Shown: piece after piece, positions 49,910 to 57,888 of the stretch
Position numbering within the stretch: the stretch's first letter is position 1
Layout of the letters: each line of letters opens with the position of its first letter
Assembly: GCA_964512285.1 (NCBI GenBank)
Contig: CAZEJO010000003.1
Coordinates: 1 to 64,000 of the forward strand
DNA: 64,000 nt
Origin: SM23-28-2 sp964512285
Lineage (GTDB): Bacteria; Chloroflexota; Dehalococcoidia; SM23-28-2
Reading direction: 5' to 3'
Program-made: the position numbers and the translations under genes
The notes under the pieces: generated by a model
What the model was told of the DNA's origin: nothing
Databases searched by the model: none
The model's input: only the letters and a program-made list of their open reading frames with translations

Positions 49910-50945
49910 GCCGCTGATCGCGCTCGACGCTATGGGTGGCGACCACGCTCCTGAGGAGATCGTGAAGGGGGCGGTGCTGGCCGCCCGTGAGCTGGGCATA
50001 CAGGTGGCGCTGGTGGGGCCGTCGGCGCTGGTGGAGGAGGAGCTGGCGAAGGCAGGGCCTCGGCCGGAGGGCATTCGGGTGGTGGCGGCCAGCGAGGTCA
50101 TCGCCATGGACGAGCACCCCGCTCAGGCCGCTCGGCACAAGAAGGACTCATCGATTGTGGTGGGGCTGAGGCTGGTCAAGCAGGGAGAGGCGGACGCCTT
50201 CGTCTCGGCGGGCAATACGGGAGCGGTGCTGGCGGGCTCCATCATGTACCTGGGCCGCCTGCGAGGCATCCAGCGGCCGTCGCTGGTGGCGCTGCTGCCG
50301 CTGTCGGGTCGGTTGACCCTCCTCCTGGACGTGGGGGCCAACGCCGACTGCAAGCCGAGGTACCTGGTGCAGTTCGCCGAGATGGGCAGCATCTATATGG
50401 AGCGGGTGTGGAAGGTGGAGAGGCCGCGGGTGGCTCTCCTGAGCATCGGCGAGGAGGAGACGAAGGGCAGTTTGTTGACCCAGGAGGTCTATGCTCTCCT
50501 GAAGAAGGCGGATCACCTGAACTTCATCGGTAATGTGGAAGGAAGGGATGTCGCCAGCGGCGTGGCCGATGTCATCGTCACGGACGGATTCACGGGCAAC
50601 GTGGTGGTCAAGACAATGGAGGGCATGGGTGCGTTCATCAAGGGTCAGCTCGAGGGGGCTATCAGGAGCAAGTGGTACTATATGCTGCCGGGCCTGATCC
50701 TGAGGGGGGCTTTTCGCGGCGTGCAGAAGCGGACCGACCCGCGGGAGTACGGTGCAGGGCCTCTCCTGGGGGTCAAGGGGCTGGTGTTTGTGGGACACGG
50801 TCGCAGCGATGCCGTGGCAATAAGGAGCGCCCTGAGGGTGGCGCGCGAGGCGGTCGTGTCCGGGATGCTAGAGGCGATGCGGCCGTCGTCAGAGACGGAG
50901 CAACCTGTGGCTGAAGCGCCCGGAAGGGGCGCTCGGTCCGGTTAG
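49896..50945 (+). CDS. plsX: Phosphate acyltransferase PlsX
   Basis: PlsX turns acyl-ACP into acyl-phosphate, the donor for PlsY in bacterial phospholipid synthesis. GTG at 49896 gives MAGSEPLIALDAMGGDHAPE with GAGGAAGAG upstream. SAGNTGAVLAGSIMYLGRL, LLDVGANADCKPRYL, and VTDGFTGNVVVKTMEGMG are family motifs. Length about 349 residues. No other fatty-acid gene follows; instead trxA and selC lie downstream. Confidence 0.95.
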   Translation: MAGSEPLIALDAMGGDHAPEEIVKGAVLAARELGIQVALVGPSALVEEELAKAGPRPEGIRVVAASEVIAMDEHPAQAARHKKDSSIVVGLRLVKQGEADAFVSAGNTGAVLAGSIMYLGRLRGIQRPSLVALLPLSGRLTLLLDVGANADCKPRYLVQFAEMGSIYMERVWKVERPRVALLSIGEEETKGSLLTQEVYALLKKADHLNFIGNVEGRDVASGVADVIVTDGFTGNVVVKTMEGMGAFIKGQLEGAIRSKWYYMLPGLILRGAFRGVQKRTDPREYGAGPLLGVKGLVFVGHGRSDAVAIRSALRVAREAVVSGMLEAMRPSSETEQPVAEAPGRGARSG

Positions 50946-50993
50946 ACAGACGAAATTCGGTACAGATCGAGGAGGTTGGGAAAGGAGTAACTG

Positions 50994-51323
50994 ATGGCAA
51001 AACCCGGAGCGGTTAATGACGGCCAGTTCGAGAGCGAAGTGCTGAAGGCGGAAATACCGGTGCTGGTGGACTTTTGGGCGCCCTGGTGCGGCCCCTGTCT
51101 GATGGTGGAGCCGGTTGTTGAGGAATTGGCGGAGGAATACGGCGACAAAGTGAAGTTCCTTAGGATGAACACTGACGACAACTTCAACACGGCCAGCCAG
51201 TACGGCATTCGCGCCATCCCCACCCTTCTCGTGTTCAAGGGTGGCCAGCCGGTGGGCCAGGTCATCGGCTTTCGCCCCAAGAGCGACCTGAAGAAGGTCA
51301 TCGATCAGGCCCTGTCGTCGTAG
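50994..51323 (+). CDS. trxA: Thioredoxin
   Basis: Thioredoxin reduces protein disulfides. The active site is WAPWCGPC near residue 30; the conserved cis-proline follows in AIPTLLVFKGGQPVG. Length is 109, a single domain without signal peptide, so it is cytoplasmic. ATG at 50994 follows AAAGGAG. It uses two cysteines at the active site; it is not a selenoprotein although it lies 30 bases before selC. Confidence 0.97.
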   Translation: MAKPGAVNDGQFESEVLKAEIPVLVDFWAPWCGPCLMVEPVVEELAEEYGDKVKFLRMNTDDNFNTASQYGIRAIPTLLVFKGGQPVGQVIGFRPKSDLKKVIDQALSS

Positions 51324-51353
51324 ACCAGGGCCTGGCTAGCGGCGATCAGACGC

Positions 51354-51450
51354 GGGAGTGGATGGGTCCCGGTGGGCCTCTCGGTCTTCAAAACCGATGC
51401 GGGGCGGTAGGACCGTCCTGGGTGGGTTCGACTCCCATGCACTCCCGCCA
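51354..51450 (+). tRNA. selC: Selenocysteine tRNA (anticodon TCA)
   Basis: The acceptor GGGAGTG (51354-51360) pairs with CACTCCC; discriminator G and encoded CCA end at 51450. The anticodon stem TCGGT (51381-51385) and ACCGA (51393-51397) encloses loop CTTCAAA with anticodon TCA at 51388-51390, which reads UGA. A long variable arm (about 51398-51421) and T arm GTGGG-TTCGACT-CCCAT follow. Length of 97 bases, the long extra arm, and the match to the selC layout of E. coli (95 bases) make the call firm. The eighth acceptor pair is not Watson-Crick as drawn. Confidence 0.94.
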
Positions 51451-51492
51451 CTATTTCGAATCCGGAGTTACCCAGGGGTTTCGTTGTGGTTG

Positions 51493-52084
51493 TCAGGCTG
51501 GCGCGTGTTTGTGCAGCGCCTTGGCCGCGTGCATCTGGGTGTCGGCTCGCTGTACTATTGCATCGGCGCTGTCGCCACTCCAGGGGTAGCCCGAGACGCC
51601 CAGAGACAAACGTAGGTTCACCTGTACGCCGTCCTCATTGACGACCAAGGGACCTTGCAGAGCTTGTTGCAGGCGTTCGGCTACATTGAAGGCACCGTCC
51701 TTGTTGGTCGCGGGCATGATGACGGCAAACTCATCGCCGCCGATGCGGGCGGCCACGTCGGAGCCGCGCAGGCTCTCCGGTAGCCGCTTGCCCACGTGGG
51801 CAAGGACTACATTGCCGGCCTCGTGGCCGTAGCGATCGTTTATCACCTTGAACCCATCGATGTTCAACACGAGCAAGGCTAGATGGCGTCGGAAGTTGCG
51901 AGCCAACTCCAGCTCGCCGTGCAACCTGTCATAGAAGNNNNNNNNNNNNNNNNNNNNNNNNNNNNNNNNNNNNNNNNNNNNNNNNNNNNNNNNNNNNNNN
52001 NNNNNNNNNNNNNNNNNNNNNNNNNNNNNNNNNNNNNCTGCGGCGGTTCTGTTGAGCAGAGTAGGTCGTTCGCGAATTATTCAT
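51493..52084 (-). CDS. Diguanylate cyclase, cut by assembly gap
   Basis: The readable C-terminal 148 residues are a GGDEF domain that makes cyclic-di-GMP: LVLNIDGFKVINDRYGHEAG, the active loop ARIGGDEFAVIMPA and the inhibitory I-site RGSD five residues before it. On the other side of the 100-N gap an ATG at 52084 opens a frame MNNSRTTYSAQQNRR into the gap without a stop, so the gene probably starts there, 20 bases after the stop of the 828-residue PAS-GGDEF gene. Any sensory domain is in the gap. The gap length is unknown. Confidence 0.85.
51938..52037. other. Assembly gap of 100 N inside a diguanylate cyclase gene
   Basis: 100 unknown bases in a region with several near-identical GGDEF-coding stretches, which probably broke the assembly. 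Confidence 0.98.
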
Positions 52085-52104
52085 CGCTTCTTGTCGGCTC
52101 GCCA

Positions 52105-54591
52105 TTATCCTTTGCTGTGCACCGCTGCTTTGGCGGTCGCGGGCGATCCGGTGGCCTGTGCCTGCTCGATCGCGCTGCGAGCGTGTGTCACCCGCTTGGC
52201 GTCGTACAGGGCGGCGTCTGCTACCTTCACGAGGTCGTCCGCGGTTGTTGCGTCGTCGGGGAAGCAGGCTACGCCGACGCTGAGGCCTAGCCAGGCTGCG
52301 GCGGGGTCATCGGCCTCCTGGAGCCGTCTGGTGAGGCACCTGTTCACGCGTTTGGCGATGGTCTGCGCTCTCGATGAGTCGGCATTCAGTAGGATCGCGG
52401 CAAACTCATCGCCGCCGTAGCGGAAGGCGATGTCTGAGCGCCGCAGACCCGCCCGGATGCATTCAGCAACGAGGCGCAGGGTCTCGTCACCGGCCTGATG
52501 GCCGCGGGTATCGTTGAACTGCTTGAACTTGTCGACGTCCATCATGACTACGGCGAAGCCGCGGCCGTAGCGCTTCGAGCGGTTTATCTCCTCAGCGAGG
52601 CGCTGGAAGAAGTGGGCGTGGTTGTAGAGGCCGGTGAGGCTGTCGGTGATGGCCCTCACCTGTAGCTCGGCATGCAGTCTCTCGCGCTCCTCCTCCATCC
52701 TCTTGCATTCGGTGATGTCCCAGAAGATGCCGAGTATGCCCACAACGTTGTCGTCTCCGTCTCTGATAGGTGTTTTGACCGTGTGCACGAATACTTCTTG
52801 GCCATCTTGCAGATACGCCTCTTCCATATCTTCTGTTTTGCCGGACTGTATAATCTTCTTGTCGTCCGCTCTGTATTTTTCAGCCAGTTCCTTGGGGAAA
52901 AAGTCATAATCCGTTTTTCCGGTAATCTCATTGGGTTTGATATTCAGATCCCGAGCGTAGTTCTCATTGCAGGACACATAAACGGAATTCGTATCTTTGG
53001 AGAATATTTTTTGTGGGAGGTTTTCAAGCAGCGTTCTGTACTTACTCTCGCTCTCCCGCAGAGCCGCCTCCGCCTGCTTGCTGTCGGTGATGTCCTCTAT
53101 GGTACCGACGCGGCCCATTTGCTTGCCCTGCGCAGAGGACATGGGGCTGGTGTGCACATGTATCCACCGCAACTTGCCTTCGGGCGTGACTATGCGCAAT
53201 TCGTGCGAGAAGTCGCGGCCGTCATGTGTCGCTTTCTCTGACGCTTCCAGTACTGCCGCCTGGTCGTCGGGGTGGATCACTTTGGTCCAGCCGTATCCCA
53301 GGCTTTCTTCGAGTGTCAGCCCCGAGATGGTCTGCAGGCGCGGGTTGGCGTAAACGCAGTCGCCTCGGAGATCCATCAGAAAGACCCCGATGGGTGCCGA
53401 GGCGCCCAGAGACCGGAATCGTTCTTCGCTCTCCCGCAGTTCCTCTTCCATCTGCTTGCGCTCGGTGATGTCACGGCCGGTAACTTGAAGACCCGCGTAC
53501 TGGCCCTCCTCATCGAAGAGGGGAGAGGCGTTCCATTCGACTAGCCTGGTTCCCAGCGGTGTGAGTTGGCGGTTGACAAACCCTCTGACTAGCTCCTTGC
53601 TCTCTATCATGTCCTGGATCGTCTGGGCAGTCGGCTCTGCGTCCTCGGGGTGGAGGTAGTCTGCAAATTCGGCGCCCAGCAGCTCTTCTCTTGGCTTTCT
53701 GAAGAATTGGCAGGCCGCATCGTTAAGGAAGATCCACCGGCCATCTTTGTCGAGCTTCACGATGATGTCGCCGGTCAGGTTGGTAGTATCGATGTATTCC
53801 TGTGTCTTGGCTGCCAGGGCATCGGTCATCTCGTTGAAGTCGCGGGCGAGGGAGGCCACTTCCTCTGGGCCGTGGACCTTGGCCCTCGCCTCCGGGTCGT
53901 CAGCGGTGATGGCCCTGGCGCTTGCCCGCAGCGAGGCCAGCGGGCGCACCACCGACACGATGAACATTGCTACCGTGCCAGTGGCGACCAGGAAGGCGGT
54001 GGCGCTGAAGCCGATGAGGAGCCAGAGGGTGGTGTCTGCCGCGCGGTCTGCTGCGGCTGTGGCGGCTGTCGCGTCACTTTCGTGTGCTTCGACCAGTTCC
54101 TCCAGATCGGTGATGATGGCGTCGGACTCAGATACCATTCCCGACATGGTGCCAGTCGCCAGCATGACTCTCGTCTCGGTGCTGGCTTCGAGCACAACGG
54201 GAAGGCCGGTGTTCACTTGCTCTGTGAAGTGACTTATCCGCTCAGTCAGGGCGTCCAGGGCGAGGACCTTGTCGGCCTCGCCTTCGGCCAGGGCCGAGGC
54301 TCGAGCCTGGCTCAGGTTCTGTTCGAGTGACGCTACAGTGCCGTGATAGGAATCGGCAAGGGATGGGTCGCCTAACAGTATCAGGGCGGAAAGGGTAGCC
54401 TGCGCCTGCCAGAACTGGGCCTGGGCGTGCTCCAGGGCGGTGGCGACGTGGGATGTGTGCTCCAGCGTGTGGTGGCGCTGCTGGTCGTCGCGGACGCGCC
54501 AAACGGCCAGCGTGGCGACGCTAGCCAGGAGTATGACGAGTACTACACCGGCGAGGGTGGCTCGGCCTTGCGCTGATCTGAGACTAAGCAT
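52105..54591 (-). CDS. Membrane diguanylate cyclase with HAMP and three PAS domains
   Basis: A sensor that would make cyclic-di-GMP in response to outside or internal signals. Membrane segments at about 12-32 and 189-212 flank an external region; HAMP follows (about 213-265). PAS1 (about 270-380) contains TGDIIVKLDKDGRW, PAS2 (about 390-510) APIGVFLMDLRGD, PAS3 (about 515-625) LENLPQKIFSKDTNSVYVSC. The GGDEF domain (about 640-800) has RSDIAFRYGGDEFAAI, with the I-site RRSD. PAS3 is encoded by clearly AT-richer DNA than its surroundings. The gene has an ECF-like promoter and a long leader shared with the next gene. Confidence 0.95.
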   Translation of the reverse strand: MLSLRSAQGRATLAGVVLVILLASVATLAVWRVRDDQQRHHTLEHTSHVATALEHAQAQFWQAQATLSALILLGDPSLADSYHGTVASLEQNLSQARASALAEGEADKVLALDALTERISHFTEQVNTGLPVVLEASTETRVMLATGTMSGMVSESDAIITDLEELVEAHESDATAATAAADRAADTTLWLLIGFSATAFLVATGTVAMFIVSVVRPLASLRASARAITADDPEARAKVHGPEEVASLARDFNEMTDALAAKTQEYIDTTNLTGDIIVKLDKDGRWIFLNDAACQFFRKPREELLGAEFADYLHPEDAEPTAQTIQDMIESKELVRGFVNRQLTPLGTRLVEWNASPLFDEEGQYAGLQVTGRDITERKQMEEELRESEERFRSLGASAPIGVFLMDLRGDCVYANPRLQTISGLTLEESLGYGWTKVIHPDDQAAVLEASEKATHDGRDFSHELRIVTPEGKLRWIHVHTSPMSSAQGKQMGRVGTIEDITDSKQAEAALRESESKYRTLLENLPQKIFSKDTNSVYVSCNENYARDLNIKPNEITGKTDYDFFPKELAEKYRADDKKIIQSGKTEDMEEAYLQDGQEVFVHTVKTPIRDGDDNVVGILGIFWDITECKRMEEERERLHAELQVRAITDSLTGLYNHAHFFQRLAEEINRSKRYGRGFAVVMMDVDKFKQFNDTRGHQAGDETLRLVAECIRAGLRRSDIAFRYGGDEFAAILLNADSSRAQTIAKRVNRCLTRRLQEADDPAAAWLGLSVGVACFPDDATTADDLVKVADAALYDAKRVTHARSAIEQAQATGSPATAKAAVHSKG

Positions 54592-54636
54592 TCCTGGCGC
54601 CGATCCTCCTTCGAGATAGGGTCTGGCCTCGACCAG

Positions 54637-54852
54637 TTCGCTATCGGGGAGGCAGCGCCGGGGGCCGTTTGGCCCTGGCGGGATGCACTGGGGGAGTGCC
54701 CAGCAAGCCCGCCGTGAGGCGACTGCACGTGCTCAGCGAGAAGCCCAGTCTGCTTTTGGCTCCACTATTAGGACGCTTGGGTGAAAAATCGGTTACAGAT
54801 TCTGCCGTTCGTTGGGGGATGAACGTGGGTGGCGCAGGGGCGAGCGCGCAAG
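54637..54852 (-). repeat. Copy 1 of a duplicated upstream/leader block
   Basis: This block upstream of the 828-residue cyclase gene is clearly similar to 57634-57812 upstream of the 902-residue gene. Shared stretches include the promoter region 54771-54800 (30 identical bases), TTAGCGAGAAGCCC-like and GGAGGCAGCGCCGGGGGCC. Copy 1 has about 35 additional bases near 54675-54710 that form an extra hairpin (GCACT with AGTGC). Confidence 0.85.
54772..54797 (-). promoter_or_regulatory. ECF-sigma-like promoter, copy 1
   Basis: On the minus strand TGTAACC (54797-54791), 15 bases, then CGTCCTA starting at 54775. TGTAAC-N16-CGTC fits the general AAC/CGTC pattern of extracytoplasmic-function sigma factors. 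It would start transcription near 54764, about 170 bases before the ATG. Confidence 0.65.
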
Positions 54853-54885
54853 AGAGCGTAGGGCGTCAGCAACCGGCTGGTTGTG

Positions 54886-57594
54886 TCAAGCTTTGCTGCG
54901 TTGGCCTGTTTTTGTGGCCGCGAGATGCCTGTGCTTGCTCTCAGTTCGTGGGGGGGCTATCGTTTCCTGGTTTGGCTTTTTCACCAACGCTAGAAATACC
55001 TTCACCACCTCGGGATCAAACTGAGTACCAGCACCACGCTCTAACTCAGCTATGGCCTCTGCCTTGCTGAGGGCCTTGCGGTAGGAACGCTCGTGGGTCA
55101 TGGCGTCAAACACATCCACGACGCTCAGGATGCGCGCCTCCAGAGGGATCTCTTCCTGAGCCAGGCCGCTGGGGTAGCCTTTGCCGTCGAAGCGCTCATG
55201 GTGATGGCGGACTATTGCCGCCAGTTGTTGCAGGGATTCGGCCTCGGAGACCATCATGCTGGCGCCAAGTGGGGCGTGCTGCTTGACCTTGTCGAACTCT
55301 TCTTCGGTGAGTTTGCCGGGCTTGTTGAGGATGCTTTCGCTGATGCTGACCTTGCCGATGTCGTGCAGGAGGCTGGCAATCCTGATGCCTCTAACCTGTT
55401 CGGGTGAGAGCCCCATCTGCTCGGCGAGGGCGGCGGCCCAGAGGCTGGTGCGTTCCTGGTGGCCACGGATGTATCGGTCCTTGATCTCAGCCGCTGTCCC
55501 GACAGCGGCGATAGCGCGGAGGTCCAGGTCCGCGACGATCTCAGACGCGCCGAGATCTTGGAGAACGGTGGCCAGCGAGTTGGCCGCGGTAGAGAGCATT
55601 CCTGACGGCGTCTCGTGGACGATCGCGAGCGGATCGGACGGCGACTCGGCAGGCTGGTCCTTTTTCGTCACGCTACGAGCGCCTGCTGCCCGCTTAGCAT
55701 CGTACATGACAGTGTCTGCTATTCTTACGAGCTCGTCTGAGGTGGTTGCGTCCTCGGGGAAGCAGGCCACGCCGGCGCTGATGCCTATCCATGCTGCCGC
55801 GAGGCTGTCCATTTCCTTCAGCTTTGAGGCGAGGATTTCTTTTATGCGGTTGATGACTCTGTGTGCTCTTGACTGGTCGGCATTCAGTATTATCGCCGCA
55901 AACTCATCGCCGCCGTAGCGGAAGGCGATGTCCGAGCGGCGCAGACCCGCCCGGATGCAGTCAGCAATGAGCTGGAGAGCCATGTCACCAGCCTGGTGGC
56001 CGCGGGAGTCGTTGTAGTGCTTGAAGGAGTCGACGTCCATGATCGCTACGGCGAAGCTCTGCCCGTAGCGCTGCGAGCGCTCTATCTCCTCGGCCAGGCG
56101 CTGGTAGAAGTGGGCGTGGTTGTAGAGGCCGGTGAGGCCGTCGGTGATGGCTCGCACTTCCAGCTCGGCGTTTAGTCTCTCTCGCTCTTCCTCCAGCTGC
56201 CTGCGCTCGGTGATGTCACGGCCGGTGATCTGGATTCCGGTGTACTGGCCCTCGTCATCGAAGAGGGGATAGCCGTTCCATTCCACCACTCTGGTTCCCA
56301 TCGGTGTGAGCTGGCGGTTCACAAAGCCGCCAACTGGTTTCTTGTTTGCTCTCATCTGTCGGATGGCCTGGGCGGTGGACTCTATTTCGTCGGGATGGAG
56401 GTAGGCGCTGGAGTCGGCGCCGAGGAGTTCCTCTCTGGGCTTTCCATAGAATTGGCAGGCGGCGTCGTTGAGGAAGGTCCAGTTGCCATTCTTGTCCATC
56501 CTGCAAATGACGTCGCCCGTCAGGTTAGTGGTAGCGATGTATTCATCGGCGGATCTCTTGAGTTCCTGGGCATAGCGCTGGACTTCCTTATGCATCTGTA
56601 GCGCCTTGAGGGCGGTGGCCACTTGGGAGACAAAGCCCTGGAGTAAGCTGACCTCCTCGGGAGGGAAGGTGCGAGGCTTGAAAGAGACGAAGGCCATCGT
56701 CCCCAGAAACTCGTCCTGAAACAGTAGAGGAAAGTCCGCCGCAGACCTCAGGAGGCTCTGAGCATAGAACTTCCTCACGTGTTCTGGATAGACTGGATCG
56801 TTTTGCATGTCGGGTCTGAACGAGGGTTTCAGATTCGTCATCACTTCCAGGTTCCAGGGGTCTATCTGGTTCGGGTTCAAGCTAGCCCCCCAGGTCTGCC
56901 CCAGTGTCCCGCCGGTATAGCGTTGTTCGCTCAGGACGCGCAGGAAGAAGCGGCTGGTATTGGCGTCGTACAGGTCGATGTTCACTATATACTCGAAATT
57001 CGTGGACGTGGAGATGGCGGTGGCCAGGTCTCTTAGGGCTGTCTCTACATCCTCTGATCGGGTGAGCATCTGGGCTGCGTTGGCCAGGGTGTGTAGTTGC
57101 TCTCCCATGCGCCGGCTGCGATCGGCGTTGAGGAGCCGTTCCAGAATGAGGGTGAGGGCGGGCGTCGCCGATTCCATGAAGCGTAGGATGTCAGGGCGGG
57201 CCTTTTGCTCCCAGGTTCCCCGCAGGATGCACATCTCGGACGCGCTCTCAGTGGTTGGCAGGGTGAAGGCCAGGAACTGGCGGTCATCGTCGCTGAGAGC
57301 GCTGGTGAAGTCCTCCACCCGGTCGCCTACGAGGTTGAAGGCCACGGGCCCGCTCGCCTGGGCGGCGTGACGCTGGACTCTCGTGAGGGCAGCCAGCGTC
57401 AGCTCGGTGCAGGAGCGACCGTCATCATGGCTGCAGGTGAGGAAGTTCTTGTCCTCGGCATAGACCACCATCGCCTGGGCCGCGCCGGTGGCCTGGCGGA
57501 TGATGTTGGCCGCCTGGGCAAGGGTGTCCTCGGCGGCGGGAGCCGTGATAGCGATTCTAGCTAGCTGGTTGAGCGCCTCGACGCGCTGTTGCAT
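54886..57594 (-). CDS. Cyclic-di-GMP protein with GAF, PAS, GGDEF and HD-GYP domains
   Basis: One soluble chain carries a synthase and a phosphodiesterase domain for cyclic-di-GMP. Residues about 1-150 and 165-345 are GAF-like, about 365-475 PAS (TGDVICRMDKNGNWTFLNDA), about 480-645 GGDEF with RYGGDEFAAIILNAD near 561 and I-site RRSD, and about 700-872 HD-GYP with LLHDIGKVSI near 741 and RHHHERFDGKGYPSGL near 803. Both active sites look intact, so the sign of its effect cannot be told. No membrane segment. Its PAS-GGDEF part is closely similar to that of the neighbouring 828-residue protein, pointing to duplication. Confidence 0.95.
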   Translation of the reverse strand: MQQRVEALNQLARIAITAPAAEDTLAQAANIIRQATGAAQAMVVYAEDKNFLTCSHDDGRSCTELTLAALTRVQRHAAQASGPVAFNLVGDRVEDFTSALSDDDRQFLAFTLPTTESASEMCILRGTWEQKARPDILRFMESATPALTLILERLLNADRSRRMGEQLHTLANAAQMLTRSEDVETALRDLATAISTSTNFEYIVNIDLYDANTSRFFLRVLSEQRYTGGTLGQTWGASLNPNQIDPWNLEVMTNLKPSFRPDMQNDPVYPEHVRKFYAQSLLRSAADFPLLFQDEFLGTMAFVSFKPRTFPPEEVSLLQGFVSQVATALKALQMHKEVQRYAQELKRSADEYIATTNLTGDVICRMDKNGNWTFLNDAACQFYGKPREELLGADSSAYLHPDEIESTAQAIRQMRANKKPVGGFVNRQLTPMGTRVVEWNGYPLFDDEGQYTGIQITGRDITERRQLEEERERLNAELEVRAITDGLTGLYNHAHFYQRLAEEIERSQRYGQSFAVAIMDVDSFKHYNDSRGHQAGDMALQLIADCIRAGLRRSDIAFRYGGDEFAAIILNADQSRAHRVINRIKEILASKLKEMDSLAAAWIGISAGVACFPEDATTSDELVRIADTVMYDAKRAAGARSVTKKDQPAESPSDPLAIVHETPSGMLSTAANSLATVLQDLGASEIVADLDLRAIAAVGTAAEIKDRYIRGHQERTSLWAAALAEQMGLSPEQVRGIRIASLLHDIGKVSISESILNKPGKLTEEEFDKVKQHAPLGASMMVSEAESLQQLAAIVRHHHERFDGKGYPSGLAQEEIPLEARILSVVDVFDAMTHERSYRKALSKAEAIAELERGAGTQFDPEVVKVFLALVKKPNQETIAPPRTESKHRHLAATKTGQRSKA

Positions 57595-57633
57595 CTATCT
57601 ACTCCAGAATGGCTAAGCTATCGCCTGGCCGCC

Positions 57634-57812
57634 TTCGCTATCTGGGAGGCAGCGCCGGGGGCCATTTGGCCGTCGCGAGGCGGCTGCGCGCTTAGCGAGA
57701 AGCCCTGTCTGCTTTCGGCCACACTATGTAGGACGCTTGGGTGAAAAATCGGTTACAGATTTTTGCCGTCCGTTTGGGAATGAACTTGGCTGGCGCAGGA
57801 GCGAGCACGCAA
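57634..57812 (-). repeat. Copy 2 of a duplicated upstream/leader block
   Basis: Similar to 54637-54852, including the ECF-like promoter and the transcribed part up to about 40 bases before the ATG. On the RNA strand a GGCCAAATGGCC hairpin and GCTT-CTCGCT-AAGC hairpin are present in both copies. This copy lacks the extra stem of copy 1. Confidence 0.85.
57732..57757 (-). promoter_or_regulatory. ECF-sigma-like promoter, copy 2
   Basis: On the minus strand TGTAACC (57757-57751), 15 bases, then CGTCCTA starting at 57735, identical to copy 1 over 30 bases. It would start near 57724, about 130 bases before the ATG of the GAF-PAS-GGDEF-HD-GYP gene. Confidence 0.65.
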
Positions 57813-57848
57813 CGGGGGGTGGGTCGTAAGTACGCACAGCAGGTGGTG

Positions 57849-57876
57849 TTGAGGGCTGACCCTCGCTTGGTATATG
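57849..57876 (+). promoter_or_regulatory. Possible promoter for holA
   Basis: TTGAGG (57849-57854), 16 bases, TATATG (57871-57876). The -10 overlaps an upstream in-frame ATG, which supports the later start at 57889. Confidence 0.4.
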
Positions 57877-57888
57877 CTCGCAGCGGTC

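Noticed and set aside
50994..51323. Thioredoxin as a selenoprotein because of the adjacent selC
   Set aside because: Its active site is WCGPC with two cysteine codons and there is no in-frame TGA before the normal end.
54637..54764. Cyclic-di-GMP riboswitch before the diguanylate cyclase gene
   Set aside because: The leader lacks the conserved core of classes I and II that I know; similarity between the two copies is explained by duplication.
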